NCBI GenBank assembly: GCA_013339895.1
Contig: JABACO010000003.1
Coordinates: forward strand, 1,725,860-1,789,859
Length of the DNA stretch: 64,000 nucleotides
Origin: Ephydatia muelleri
Taxonomy: Eukaryota; Porifera; Demospongiae; Spongillida; Spongillidae
Direction: 5' to 3'
Shown here: in pieces, positions 23,091 to 34,995 of the stretch
Layout: every line of letters begins with the position of its first letter
How positions within the stretch are numbered: the first letter of the stretch is position 1
Position numbers and translations under genes: made by a program
Notes under the pieces: generated by a model
The model's database searches: none
Told to the model about the DNA's origin: nothing
The model's input: only the letters and a program-made list of their open reading frames with translations

Positions 23091-23640
23091 ATCATGACGC
23101 ATGTCTCCAAACGTTGAGGGAGAAGATTCCTACCGCTGGCGCTGCTGAATGAGTTTTGCTCGCGAAAATACCCTTTCTGAGGGAGCAGATGATGCAGGGA
23201 TTGCTAAATACTTCCGAGCAAGCTTTGAGATTGTGGGTAATTGCCCATCGTGCATTTTCCACCACGCTAGAGGGTCAATAGGGGAATTAGCATCCATGAG
23301 GTCGGGCTTCAGGTACAATCAGCCATGCATCAGCTCCCCCGCAACGGCTCTACGAAGGCCATCAGCTCCTGCAGCTACATGTACTTCTGAAGTTTCTTCT
23401 TAATCAAGTTCATGTTCATTAAGAAGTCTTCAAAACGTCGACGTTTAACATTTGGAGCATAATCTTCATTAGCAGGTGGGGTTCTCTAAGCAAACATCTC
23501 CTTTAGCAGTTGTTTTTTGGATGGTGTGCTGCTGATGACGTTTCAACCACTCCAAGCTCTTGTGACTTGGGTCAACAATTGGTGCCATCCCCAGGAGAAT
23601 ATTGCCAGTGTCCCAACAGCTGGAAATGCGACCACGTACA
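23091..23640 (-). pseudogene. hAT transposase C-terminal relic
   Basis: The minus frame WWKMHDGQLPTISKLARKYL followed by AIPASSAPSERVFSRA is the conserved hAT C-terminal dimerisation domain. Upstream (23400-23640), in other frames, are IVDPSHKSLEWL and RRRFEDFLMNMNL, typical of the preceding region. A stop before YLKPDL, a TAG after QQRQR and several frameshifts show it is dead. LTR element 1 inserted at its end: the ATCAT target site lies at the MRHD stretch. Confidence 0.7.
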
Positions 23641-24916
23641 CACAACGGAATAGAGTTATTTATTTGTTTTCGACGTTGTGGACCTTATACGAGTTCATCT
23701 GGATTATACATCCAAAGATCGGGGTTGGAGGGAAGCTCAGCGGAGTAGCTGAAGCGACATTTGTGGCGATCAAATTTAAAGCATTTGGTTAATTAGCTAT
23801 GAATATATTAATAATATGTATTTAATTTTACTTTTCGACCTGGCAGGCCGACCTGGCAGGCAGGGGCTGTCAGGCCGGCCGGTCACAGGCTGGACTCCGG
23901 CCTGACTTTCGGCAACCGGATTTGGGGATCAGCCACCACTAGAGGAGGAAGAAAAGGAGAGTGACGAGGAGAAGAATAATTAATTATTAGGCATGGTTGT
24001 AGATCGATAGTGATCTAGTGATTATTGGTATCGGTCCGCCATTTATTTGGGTGCTGATTGAGATAACGCACGGCGTCGGTGTCCCTGTATTGTGTGGGAG
24101 TGTTAAAGAATGATAAGCACTTACGCATACTGCAGAGGCGGTACCCCCCCTCCCCCTCCCCCAGTTTGACAAAAGCCTCCGCGCTTTTTCAGTAACGACC
24201 TCATTAGAGAAATAACTTGCCGTGTCACAATGTGACATCCTTTATCTGATTATTGAATTATGACTACTCTTCGTCCCCTCCGACGCTTCTGTTAACATTA
24301 TCTAATACAAAGCTTACAAGTATATTGGTATACATGCCACTGAAAGACGATACTATTAATCTACACCACGAATAATTAATTCAACGCAAATCATGTGGTC
24401 GACGCCTCGCGTGCACATGGGGACACAATATATGTTATGCCACCACAGCAAATGTCTCCGTCGCACACATCGATGGGCACGTACGTGAAGCACTCACGAG
24501 CTAGTCCGCAAAGTAGCCACATCCTCGCGCATCGTTTCTGGTTCATTAAAATAAGTACGTCGCAATTTGATGAAATACTTGTAACGAGTGGCGAGTGCTC
24601 TGTATGCACTACGTGCGCGCACCCACCAATGCTGTGCAAACTATGCGTACTCTTGTAGTCACTCATGCACAGCTGTCGCTACAATATGTACCATATATGT
24701 TAAGCACTTCATACTGTACAGCATATTTGTAGCATAAATGATATTTTAGCATATATGGGATGGTGGATGGTGTGTGCACTCGCATATCGATGATAATAAG
24801 TGGAACGCACATGGAGGGCAGTTCGTGCATCTGAGACCTGTGCAGAAAATTATTATTGGTTGTGTAGTACTTATTAGCACCCAGCTTGTGTGCAGCTGCA
24901 GATGCCCGAACTGCCC
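23641..24916. other. No gene seen
   Basis: Includes a CT-rich stretch near 24150 and AT-rich DNA. ORFs on both strands at 24391-24666 mirror each other and show no domain. Confidence 0.5.
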
Positions 24917-27203
24917 CTCCCCCCCCCCCCCCCCCCCCCCCATACATGCACGTGCACACTGATTGCAGCTCCAGTTATTTCCATGAATATGCACATGCAC
25001 ACACACCGTTCACTCACTTTTAGATAATTGTCACCCGATTCTTTTGAAACGCTGGATTGACTCATTCCAAAATACTTTCAGAAGTTACCACATTCAACTG
25101 AATCTATCATTTACAAGTCACACATAATTAAACTAAGCTAGGTAATGCAACATTTAATTTGGCGAGAAATCAGTTCGATGCTAACTATTTAATTAGCAGA
25201 TGTCCTCAGGATCGCTACATTTAGCTGATGTCCTTGGAATCACTAAATTTATATCAGCGTTGATATCTTTGCTAGCAGATGGAGCCTGTCTTGCCTTTGT
25301 TAGCAGCTGTAGCTTTTCCTCCAACTGTTCCTTTGTCTTGACCAGCTCGCTCATGATGCCATTGATGATTCCATCAGCAGGGGTCGCCTTTATTCGTTGC
25401 TCCACTAATATCAACTGACATTCGATCAGCTTAGCGTAACTTGCAGCACTCGCATGTTCCTCGAAATGATTAACCTTATTTATTAGATCCTTTGAAAGCT
25501 GTACCACTTCCTCCATGGCCATTTTAAGCTTGCTATCCAACTGGTCTTTCATCAGGGTGCTGAGGTCGTCAACGCTTTTCTCTGCCTTCTCGTACCTCTC
25601 CTTCATTGCTTCGTCAAAGTATGTAAACTGCTCATCTTTCTTTTCAAATTTGTGCATCATGTGGTAGTGAGTGTCAAATGAGTGGTGGCATTTACTGCAA
25701 ATATTAGTGACTTCATCCATGCAGTGGCACAATTTGATGATATCTTTGTCGCACATCTTCACCTTATGGTCTCCCTGTTTGGGAAGGATGCAATTGAGAT
25801 GACAATTTGAATAGCACCCATCAGCACCACACAGGGTATTGCGATCCTCCGTGTAGACGATTATGATTTTGGGCACAGTGTAAGTGTTTCTGAAACTCTG
25901 GTTGAGAGTTTTCATTTTCAAGGCTTCATCTATTTCCTGTTTCTTTAGTCCAATAACCGTTATCAATGATGCTTGATTCTGACATGCTATCATCAAATTT
26001 AGAGTAGCTTTTTCAACTGCTTCTTTCATCAGAAAGAGAGTCATAAAGTCACAGGTTTTCACTGGATTGAGACGCATCATTGATGTCAGAATAGCCTCCA
26101 ATGTTTTACTAGCTACCGAAAAATCATCCTTCAAACCTGTTGCAATTTCCTCACAAGGTAGGTCTGGTTTCTTGTTTCGAAGCTTATCAAGCTTACAGTA
26201 CGGATTTTCCAAGCAGAAGATGTTTTCTTGCATAATTTCCCCACCCAAAAATGAGGTGACTTCTTTCATGTCGATGTTGGCCTCAGTCTCATCTCTTGTA
26301 TTCGTGAGCAGCACAACCATGTTCATTACGGACATCTTCGGAAGTACTGCCGATATCTCTGAAACGACGTACTGGAACTGCGGCGTGACCCTCGCCTGGC
26401 GTCCATTAATCACGAAGCAGATGCAATTTATGTACTCTACGCCATTTACCTTGTCGACAATATCCTTGACGTTTTGCTTGTCAATCTCGAAACCCCGGGT
26501 GTCCCCAAAACCCGGGGTGTCAATTATCCCTATCGTCATGTCTTCGAATCGCACCTCGTACAGTTCTGATCTCATAGTTGCGCTCTCCATGGGTCGCATT
26601 GAAGGATTCTCAAATTTGATCTTGTTGTACTTGCGAAACTGTTTTGCACTCGTCGCGAAGCCAAGTTTGTGAACCAGCTGCACGTTATACACGAGATTGA
26701 GAAAGGAGGTCTTCCCTGAACCTGTTTCACCAACCAGCAACATATGGTAGACTTCTCCCTTGGTAGCGCTGTTTCCTTTAGACGACTGGTTCCCCATTTT
26801 ATTCCGTATCAAATTTGTAAACAATCTGAATAATTGCGTCACTGCAATTGTCAATTTGTAATTGTGAGGTCACGTTTCAGTTGAAAGGCGATACCGAATA
26901 GCGGAGGATGTTGGCAATACGAGAAAATTTCTGACGAACGCCCAGTACGAGATAAATGCACCTGCGTCCACAGTAAGGCTGGCTACAAGATTTGTGAAAT
27001 TTATTTTAATTCCCCTTTTTTTTTGTTACGAAGTTTACTGATTTTATAGTGAAGTGGCGAGATGTTAGTCACACTAGTGACCAGGTTCATGCTTGCACAT
27101 ATAGAGGGCGGCAAGAGAGAGAAATAATAACAGGTGAAACCTGATCCGATCCGACGTATCCCTGTACACATACGTGCGTGACGGCTTACGTAAAACAATT
27201 CAT
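24917..27203. repeat. Inverted segmental duplication, copy 1 (GTPase locus)
   Basis: Reverse-complement match to 61139-63965. It covers the GTPase gene, about 400 bp upstream and about 270 bp downstream, and ends near a 23-base C tract (24919-24941). The upstream border is at the ATTGTTTTACGTAAGCCG motif in both copies. Confidence 0.9.
25193..26797 (-). CDS. AIG1/GIMAP-like GTPase, copy 1
   Basis: Predicted 534-residue protein. The start at 26797 (MGNQSSKGNS) is chosen because it gives an N-myristoylation motif (Gly2, Ser6) and is where the two copies begin to agree as protein; an upstream in-frame ATG at 26854 is likely 5' UTR. Motifs: P-loop GETGSGKTS (about 21-29), G3 DTPGFGD (about 95), G4-like LTNTRDE (about 160). 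A Cys/His-rich segment (about 320-385: CGADGC, CHC, CSKCHH, HYHMMH) may bind zinc, and a long coiled coil covers about 400-510. The family acts in membrane-associated immune signalling or vesicle control in other organisms. Intronless as seen. About 18 residues differ from the copy at 61582-63192. Confidence 0.88.
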   Translation of the reverse strand: MGNQSSKGNSATKGEVYHMLLVGETGSGKTSFLNLVYNVQLVHKLGFATSAKQFRKYNKIKFENPSMRPMESATMRSELYEVRFEDMTIGIIDTPGFGDTRGFEIDKQNVKDIVDKVNGVEYINCICFVINGRQARVTPQFQYVVSEISAVLPKMSVMNMVVLLTNTRDETEANIDMKEVTSFLGGEIMQENIFCLENPYCKLDKLRNKKPDLPCEEIATGLKDDFSVASKTLEAILTSMMRLNPVKTCDFMTLFLMKEAVEKATLNLMIACQNQASLITVIGLKKQEIDEALKMKTLNQSFRNTYTVPKIIIVYTEDRNTLCGADGCYSNCHLNCILPKQGDHKVKMCDKDIIKLCHCMDEVTNICSKCHHSFDTHYHMMHKFEKKDEQFTYFDEAMKERYEKAEKSVDDLSTLMKDQLDSKLKMAMEEVVQLSKDLINKVNHFEEHASAASYAKLIECQLILVEQRIKATPADGIINGIMSELVKTKEQLEEKLQLLTKARQAPSASKDINADINLVIPRTSAKCSDPEDIC

Positions 27204-29915
27204 ATACAGAAATCAGCGGTCACCAGGAAAGTGATGGTGTTCAAAAAGACATCCTATAGCATGTTTTCTCTTGCTAGTACATAGGGATAGTGTGGTTTGA
27301 ATTTGTGTTGAATTTATAAGTACTAATGGTTCGGATGTATTCAAAACAAAGTTAGACTTACACCTATTTAAATGTATGAAAAATGGTTACTCTTGAATTT
27401 AATTAACTAACCGCAAGTTATAAAACATTTGCCACCTCATTTTTACGTGTAGAAAGGTTGTAAGGTGCAAACTGTGCAAAAATATATATACCATTACATT
27501 GAAGATTTCAGTTCGGGAAAGCAAAACATAGCTTCCCATTAATATGTACACAAAATCAATGTTTTCTGACCTAATTACTGTATTCCACTGTTTTTAAAAA
27601 TTGAATCTTAATGAAAAATTGAGTTGCCACCCTTTATTATAATTTGCAGCACATTGGTACATGTTTTCATGCCATTTGTTTTTTCCATTACATAGATATT
27701 TCTAGTTCGGGGAGCCTTTGAACAATGTTCGGTTACTGGGGCCGCCATTTTGACCATTATTGAATAAATGGTCGTCATACAGAAACACGGCCGGCTACAT
27801 GTATGTACCATTACATGAAGCTTTAAACTAAATAATGATAGTTAGGTTTATTAACTCGCAAAATGTTCACAAACTATTACTGGCCACATCCCCGCTTGGC
27901 AGGGGCGGATCCATGCAGTATTTTGGTAAGGGGCCGGGGTTCTTGGAACCCTGGTTGAGTACGAAAACGGGGGGGGGGGGGGTTCGAGATACAAGAACTG
28001 AGACGCGATTCGCCGAAGTGGCGCTCTGATTCTAATTTGGTGCTTCATAACCGTTCAAATTTGTCCAACCCCACGGGTCCGCTACAGCAACTTATAGGTA
28101 ACATGTCACTTATGCGGACAGTCTGCATTTGAGAACAGCCAATTATAAACGGCTTTCTATCTGAAATTTGTGACCACGCCAGCTGGCGTGTAAGGTGGGA
28201 GATAATATAGTAAGGTCATCGTTGATTAATTAATTCACGTTGCAGACATGCAAATTGTCTGTTCAGAGCATATATACGAGGGATTAGGTTCATATGGCTG
28301 CGGATCAGTCAGTTCGGTGTTGCATCCTTTAATTTCCCCCGCTTTTTTATTTGCAAGATATATAGAACGTTTGAAGCTGATCCGATTCGACTATTATTTA
28401 ATGTCCTTTTAATAATCACGTATTACGTTGCGTGATCGCTCTGCATGCAATACATACTCGCAGATCACCTTTGCACGAACATTAGGTTTATTGACAGTGT
28501 CACTTTTAACCTGGAGTCATCAATCCATTCAACCATGCGTATTTGATCATAAATCAACTGAACATTTATCCCAGTGAATTGTGAAATAAGGACTATACTA
28601 GCTGCACGAAAGATGCCATGCAATACCTGACCTTGTTATTGTCATACCAGTAGTTGTAAGGAAACATTGCCTGCATACTACTCTGCATTGTAACCATATA
28701 CCATATGCATGCAACCATTTGCATCATGCATATATTGAATGCGTGCACCAATTTAGGTGCACACGCACAGATAGTAAAAGTATGCAGGCCTCCTGCATGG
28801 GCAGCAAGTTAGTTCTAATCTCTTCATCATGCATTTACCATGCATGCAATTGAGAGCTATACATGTATTTGGGTAAACTGCACTTCAAAGCATTCATTAC
28901 TGCAGCGGTGCAGTCATGTTATCTTGCACCGTATTGTCTTGCATAATGCACAATCACTTAACGTAATTAATCGCAGACTCTATGACAGCATAATTGGATC
29001 ATGCACCATCAATCGCATGTATCACAATGCATGCATGCACGGATAATGCTCGCAACTATATGTAGTGAAATGAACAAGAAAAGCGTGGAAATTGTAACTG
29101 AGCATTGTCCGAGGTTACCAGGCAAAAGAGTCTATATAAAAATCGCCGAGCTTTTTCATGTATACCGATAGAACTTACGTATATAAGCGTTGAAAAATAC
29201 AACCATTTTGAAAGTAATGCCGCGAGTGCTACTGACAAAGTGAATGACATGAGGCATATATCCCACTGGGTTCGAGCAAGGATTGTAATAGTCAATAATC
29301 ATTGGTTAGAGCTACTAGCTGGTTCAAGTAGACAATGATAAATTAAAAGAACAGATCACATTGCACACTGCAATGAGGGCATAACAGATATATTGTGTGC
29401 ACACATGATTTCTGAATGTTTTGGTCAGTCTTTATCGGGATACGTTGCATGATTTATTTATCAACTAACTGCATATGCGTGGGCGTACCGCAGTAGCCAC
29501 ACCCTCGCGCAGAAGCTGTATTAAAGACTTTCGTTATTTTACTATTTAATTATACCAGATTTAAATCAATGTTACATGTGCACGTGAGCCAAAGTTTCGT
29601 CGTAGACGTCATGAAGGTATTAACATGATATTTAAATATCTTGCGTCATCTTTTAAATACATTTATGAATAAATTCTACTAATTTGCGCGGTTGAAATTA
29701 ATTTAAATGTCTTGATTTTAGTAAAAGGGTGCTTAATGTTTTTTTCATGAAAAATGCATAGTATAATCCAATCGATTTTTAGAGTATATTAAATATGTTT
29801 GAAATTCAATGTGGAAAAAAACAACAGGATGACCGCGTATGTATGGGCCATTTCTGGATATGTAAAGCCACGCGGAGCACATAAAAGCTGTAGATAAAAC
29901 ACCAGTGATGATTCA
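27204..29915. other. No gene seen; G tract and ATGCAT-rich DNA
   Basis: A GGGGCGGATCCATG motif at 27903 is followed by 14 G at 27969-27982, the same pairing seen in R3 repeats. The stretch 28620-29050 is rich in ATGCAT and TGCATG. Small ORFs (27835-28048, 29056-29338) overlap on both strands without domains. Confidence 0.5.
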
Positions 29916-30198
29916 CGTGTAAAAGAAAAGTATAGCGGGAGTGAAAATGTATAACTGTTTGTGGAAGTGCAAATTCGACTAATTATCGTTTGCGCGAGCG
30001 TTGTTGAGTTCTTCCGACTCTCGCGGTACTGCATGAATTGGTGTATTATATTTAGATACCTGTACGCCCAGTTGAACGGAAGTTGCGACTAATAGATGTA
30101 TTGTCATTTGGAACAGCCATTGCACTTGATATCTCAGGTTAACCAAGGACTCCATATTCAATAGTTATAGGTCTGACATAGATTTCATAATTACAACA

Positions 30199-30260
30199 GT
30201 TTCCGCGAAAATGATTCCACGTTGATTATATTATATCCGTGATATCATTTTCACGGAAAC
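30199..30260. repeat. Short hairpin repeat, unit 2 copy
   Basis: Counterpart of 13280-13341 with the same GTTTCCGCGAAAATGAT arm. Confidence 0.6.
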
Positions 30261-30279
30261 TGACGGTTTTTCTCCACCA

Positions 30280-30584
30280 AACAATGCTTCGCAGATCCAA
30301 AGAGGATGAAGTAGGTGCAGCAGACGACTAAATCTTCCACAAAGCCTCAGTAGGAGCAACGCCACCTGCGAATCAATGGAGTCAACATCCTCCAACTGCT
30401 TCAGTAGGTGCAAGGCTTCAGCACGCTTTTGGGCAACAAACTTAAGTACAGAACGTACGTACATCATCACTAAATGGAGCTCCAAGTATTTCAAAATGTG
30501 GCCTTCATGTCTGGTGGGAAAGAGCTTATTCACGTTGAGCAGTGTTGATATGGAGGCCCAATGCGCAGGGTTACATACAAACAT
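30280..30584 (-). pseudogene. Reverse-transcriptase polyprotein fragment, longer copy
   Basis: The minus frame runs from a HEGHILKYLELHL segment through LKQLEDVDSIDSQVALLLLR and then into unrelated sequence. It extends about 65 codons further upstream than the unit 1 copy. The resemblance to an invertebrate retroelement segment is from memory; no catalytic motif is included. Confidence 0.45.
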
Positions 30585-31757
30585 GGTAACATTTCATATA
30601 TGTGTTATGCAACAGGCACGGGAATATCGTAGGATATATTTTTCGACTTGGTGATGTGTAAGTTTGCTTGTTGCCCTCAGTATGGATGATTCTTTTCCCA
30701 CTTCATTCTACCTGAGGACATACACGCGAACCTTGACTCCAGTATATACCTCAACTTTCATGTCACCATTACTTTTGCAGCAATGAGTGATCAATATCCG
30801 CAGAATGCCATGCAGTACATGTTTTAAGTTGTTATTGTATGATGTTGTTCTTATCAGTACACACGTTTGTAAACTCTATCATTTTCCCTTAAATAAAAAC
30901 ATATCATATGCCATAACATAAATATTTCAGCCCATGCATATGTCACTTATTTTTAAGTGTACATCATCATAATTGTCATTACTGTTCTACCCTCTCTGTG
31001 GGAGATGACAACCATCTGTCTTTGATATGAATTCGGCATTAGACTTCGTCACTGCATGAGTTACATCAGCATTGGGCAAATCATTCATGTAAGCCTAGTG
31101 AACAACAGCCTGCTTTATCTCATAGAAAGAGAGGTGATTTTTTAGCCAGCAGCAAATCCTTGAAGATGTTGTTACATTTGCGTTTGGTATGTATGATATA
31201 TTGATATCATAAACATGAAGAGGGTCATTGATTCTGGATTTCAAATTGATGCCCAGCACAGCTGCAATTGCATGCAGGCTGTTCAGCTTACAACTATAGC
31301 AATAGGATCTTAACAGTATGCCAGCTAGCTGCATATAAGTGGCATGAGTTCGTTTTCCTGGAAATCAATTGTTCAGTCTAAATATGCACATACAAATGAT
31401 GACACCAGAACCAATCGAGAGTTACATCTGAGCTGCAAGTTTGAAAAGCAAAAAAACAAACTATTAATGTTCTTCGAATACCCCACTTCTTGCAGACACC
31501 TTGTCAAGATGTGCTACAGTCTAATGGTGCTCTAGTACGCTGGGTTCTCATCTGCTTTGACCACGATAATATTTTGCAACGCCATGCGCCGAAAGTCCAC
31601 CCAATGCATTTCATTCACTGTGTCATATGACTTCCTGACTTTGGCAATGCTTTAGGATGAAAGTTTCAGGATACAAATGGTCACATACCAAATCATGTAA
31701 TGTTGTTATGTTATCCTAACCCTTAAACAAATGAAGCATGCATGCATGTGTTCTCAC
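30585..31757. other. No gene seen
   Basis: Up to 31515 this is the part of unit 2 missing from unit 1; 31529-31757 is shared non-coding DNA downstream of the Ig gene. Short ORFs at 31095-31535 lack recognisable features. Confidence 0.5.
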
Positions 31758-34134
31758 CTACAGATGACAATTGCTCCTATGCAAGTAGTCAGAGTGATTC
31801 CTCCAACAATTCCTCCAACAATTGTTTCAACTTTCACTTGAGCATCAGAAGAAAGATTCAATTATGCTATGAGGGCAACTTTCATTCAGATTAGTACCAT
31901 TTGTGCAGCACCCTGAACTTAGTTGGAGGGTGGAGCCTTCAATGGAAACACAACCACATGTTGAATCAAGCAGTCAGTTCTGAATCATGGAGATAAGGTC
32001 ACTTGCAGTCACCATGCCATCATCCGATGCATATTTGACCCAAACTGAGACCACTGCACTCCATGGTTCATTATTGGAGGGACAGGTCACATTAGCTTGT
32101 GTAAATGTATCATTGCTCAGTGTGCAGGAACACAAGCTCTCAGTGAGGTATCTCAACTGGGTAGTCATCTTTTGTACATACGATGGCTACAACATGAAGG
32201 AATAAAATGTAACAGTGCTTTGTATAAATAGAAGAAACTGAATAAATGTACATGTACCTCATTCTGGCATAGGTGTGCCAGATTTTCACATGTCATTGAC
32301 ATCAGTTGTAGCTTTGCCATTGCTATGTGTGTAGCACATCATGTCATGTAGGTAACATCACATAAACCTGTGCAGTAACACATGTCTCCTACCAGACGTA
32401 CCATATCCTCCCATTCTAATTAGACTTCATCCACATTTATGGAATAGCAAGTATCTCTGATATACTGTAAGATGTGAGTGCGCACATAGTGTACGTACCC
32501 TGTAGTCCCTGTTCTACATCATGCATATCTGTTCTTACCTGATTCCTTGAGTACGATGGACTCCTGATGTGTGGAGTACAGGCTATCCACCTCACACACA
32601 TACTGGCCCAGACCACTCCATGTCACTGTGTATGTAAGAGTGTTGCCTCCAACTACAGTCTCCAGCACTGACCCATTCTTCATCAGGGTGATGTTGTGGA
32701 CATCTGGAGTTCCATTGAGTGCTGCACAGGTGATGACTATGACAGGAGAGTCAGAGCTGGGGTGTGGTGGTACAGCTTGTAGGGAGACCTGAGGTGGAAC
32801 TGGTATGGGAACGTACATGTTAAATAATGACAAAAAATGAATTCTCTTTACCATATATCTGGACTATGAATCGCTCAATTACATATGCCCACCCTTGATC
32901 ATTGTCAATTAAGACATCTCTGATATAAGGTGGTATGCAAGATATAGCCCAATAGAGTCCTTCACAAATATTAGCTACTACTTCAAACACTCCAAATTCA
33001 TTGGGTGTAGCATTAGTAAAAAAGAGTGTTAGTCTTCCGTTTCGCAAGAAGTAAAACGCCCTGTTATCAAAGCGCTGAACGCCATTGAAGAATAGCCGAT
33101 AAATTGGATTTGGACAATTAAGACAGATATCCAAACAGCTTTGAAACTGATACTGTCCAATACTTGATGCTTTCTCAACATTGAAGATTCTGGTTGGAAT
33201 TACATACATTGTTGGTTCAACAGAAACCTGATCTGTGCCACCTGTACACAGTAAAAGCAACAATGTGATGTCATATATTCATCCATATAGTGCATGTATG
33301 CTCAAAATCTCACCTTTGACTAATGATGATGACACAGTGAATGTTACAGGAGAGTGTGCTGCATAGTGGCCTTCCAGAAGAGAGAGCAGGTTCTGAATGC
33401 AACCATAGCTGTTGTCAACGCCTTGTATGTTCTTGATCTTGACAGTGTACTGACCCTCATCTGAGTTTCCAGCCCTCTGGATGGTCAGCCTGGTCTCGGT
33501 TGTGTTAGTGCACACCCTCATGTCAGAAGAACAGTTCACAGGTAGTGGACTGCCATCTTTGTACCACTGGGGGGACTGGATGTACTGTGCTATAGGATTT
33601 GACGATAAGCTGACTTCAAGGACTATGTTGTCTCCATAGTGATAGGTGACTTCAGTTGGACCGATGGGAATAAGAAATCCTGCGTATTTAAGACAATCGG
33701 TGAGGATACACTATAGATCAGTCGATGTGCTGTGACATGTTGCAATGTGCCATGACAAATACACACTTAGATTTAGTGACCTTGGACTTGCATACAGTAG
33801 TTGTACTTTTTAATCCTGCATGTACTTGTACTGGATTGCTTTGTGATATATCTTATTAGCTTTCTACCTTGTGGTTTGATAGAGATATAGCCAACAGCCA
33901 CATCACTTCCATTGGACTGCACATGGCAAAAATATAGACTCAGCTTCCTTTCTCGTGGGAATATGTACACTGTAGCACTGGGCCCCTGGTTGTTTATATA
34001 ATTACCAGGAGCAGATGAGTACCAGACATAGGACAGTGGCATTGGAGGGGTTGAATCGATGGTGCAGAAAAGGGTCACAGTTGAGTCCACAGGGATTGAT
34101 CCATTGGTAAGAGCACTGACAGTCACCTTGTAGC
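31758..34134 (-). pseudogene. Ig-receptor copy 2, best preserved but broken
   Basis: Five exons on the minus strand with GT/AG introns. Exon A 33868-34134 (89 codons), B 33314-33679 (122), C 32852-33241 (130) and D 32539-32799 (87) are all open and phase 1-1, so they could be shuffled without frame loss. A, B and D show Ig strands (LFCTID...YFCHV; QWYKDG...DEGQYTV; ITCAALNG...GQYVCEV); C has paired cysteines and N-glycosylation sites. Exon E (31758-32186, phase 0 start) carries the membrane-proximal Cys module and a transmembrane segment (VETIVGGIVGGI). In E a conserved Trp codon is TGA at 31974-31976, and a 2-bp loss near 31850 shifts the frame before the membrane segment. A secreted product from exons A-D remains conceivable. 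No signal-peptide exon was found upstream. Confidence 0.75.
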
Positions 34135-34995
34135 CTGTTGTTAAAAAAAAATAGAGTCGTACACAGTGGTAGCTGATCTACTCAAACTGGGAGGGGGATG
34201 TGGCGGGGTGGGTGTTAATTAAAACTCTATTGACAAACATGAAATTCACTACTGCCATGCATGTGCATGTCTCTTTTTGTCATGGCTGTGAAGTTCAAGC
34301 AGACCTCAGAAAGCCTTTGCGAAATCATTACTCTCACCGCGGACCGACTCTATTCTCAATAAGTACTACATGCATCGATCCACAGCCGACATCATTACAA
34401 AGTCCAGAGGGAATTCTCAGCCCCTCAGCCCGGGGGTTGCTGTAACACGCAAACTAATGAATTACTCTAATTTAATCTCTAAATCAGAGGTATGCAATGA
34501 GATTAATGCCACAATAGCGCTTAGTGATCTAAACCTTCCCGTTGCCTTGTAAATCCGAACCAATACAACGGTTATTGTTTTTTTACGCACTCCCGGACTA
34601 TAAGCTTTATCGCATGAAGCATGCACGTATTTGAGTCTGAGAACGAGGCTACTCGTTGACGCATTGATTAGACCATAGATATTAGAGTAATCTATGATTA
34701 GACGTTGGCAGGCTCGCTGATAACACCACAGTTAGAAAATTGTACGATTTGTAGCTTATAGGTAATTATAGCTACCCCGCGGTAGTTGGATCGCGGCCAA
34801 CTGAAGCTATAGAGTACACGTAGCTTGATCATTATGACGTTACATGCACCGAACCTGTGTAAGAGCGTTTTAGGGACCACAGCGTTTTAGGGTCCCCGTC
34901 CCTAAAACGCTGTCCCCATAGGCCCTATATTACTAGGAATTAAGAGACCCTTCTAGAGTTTTAGGGACCCCATAGGTAAGGCATGGTATTATAGA
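34135..34995. other. Non-coding part of the duplication
   Basis: Equivalent to 16144-16968 of unit 1. It contains the GCGTTTTAGGGACC motif cluster near 34863-34970. The long ORF of unit 1 is split here. Confidence 0.5.

Noticed and set aside
26067-26672. 201-codon plus ORF, also present antisense at 61707-62312
   Set aside because: Antisense shadow of the GTPase domain; conserved only because the sense gene is conserved.
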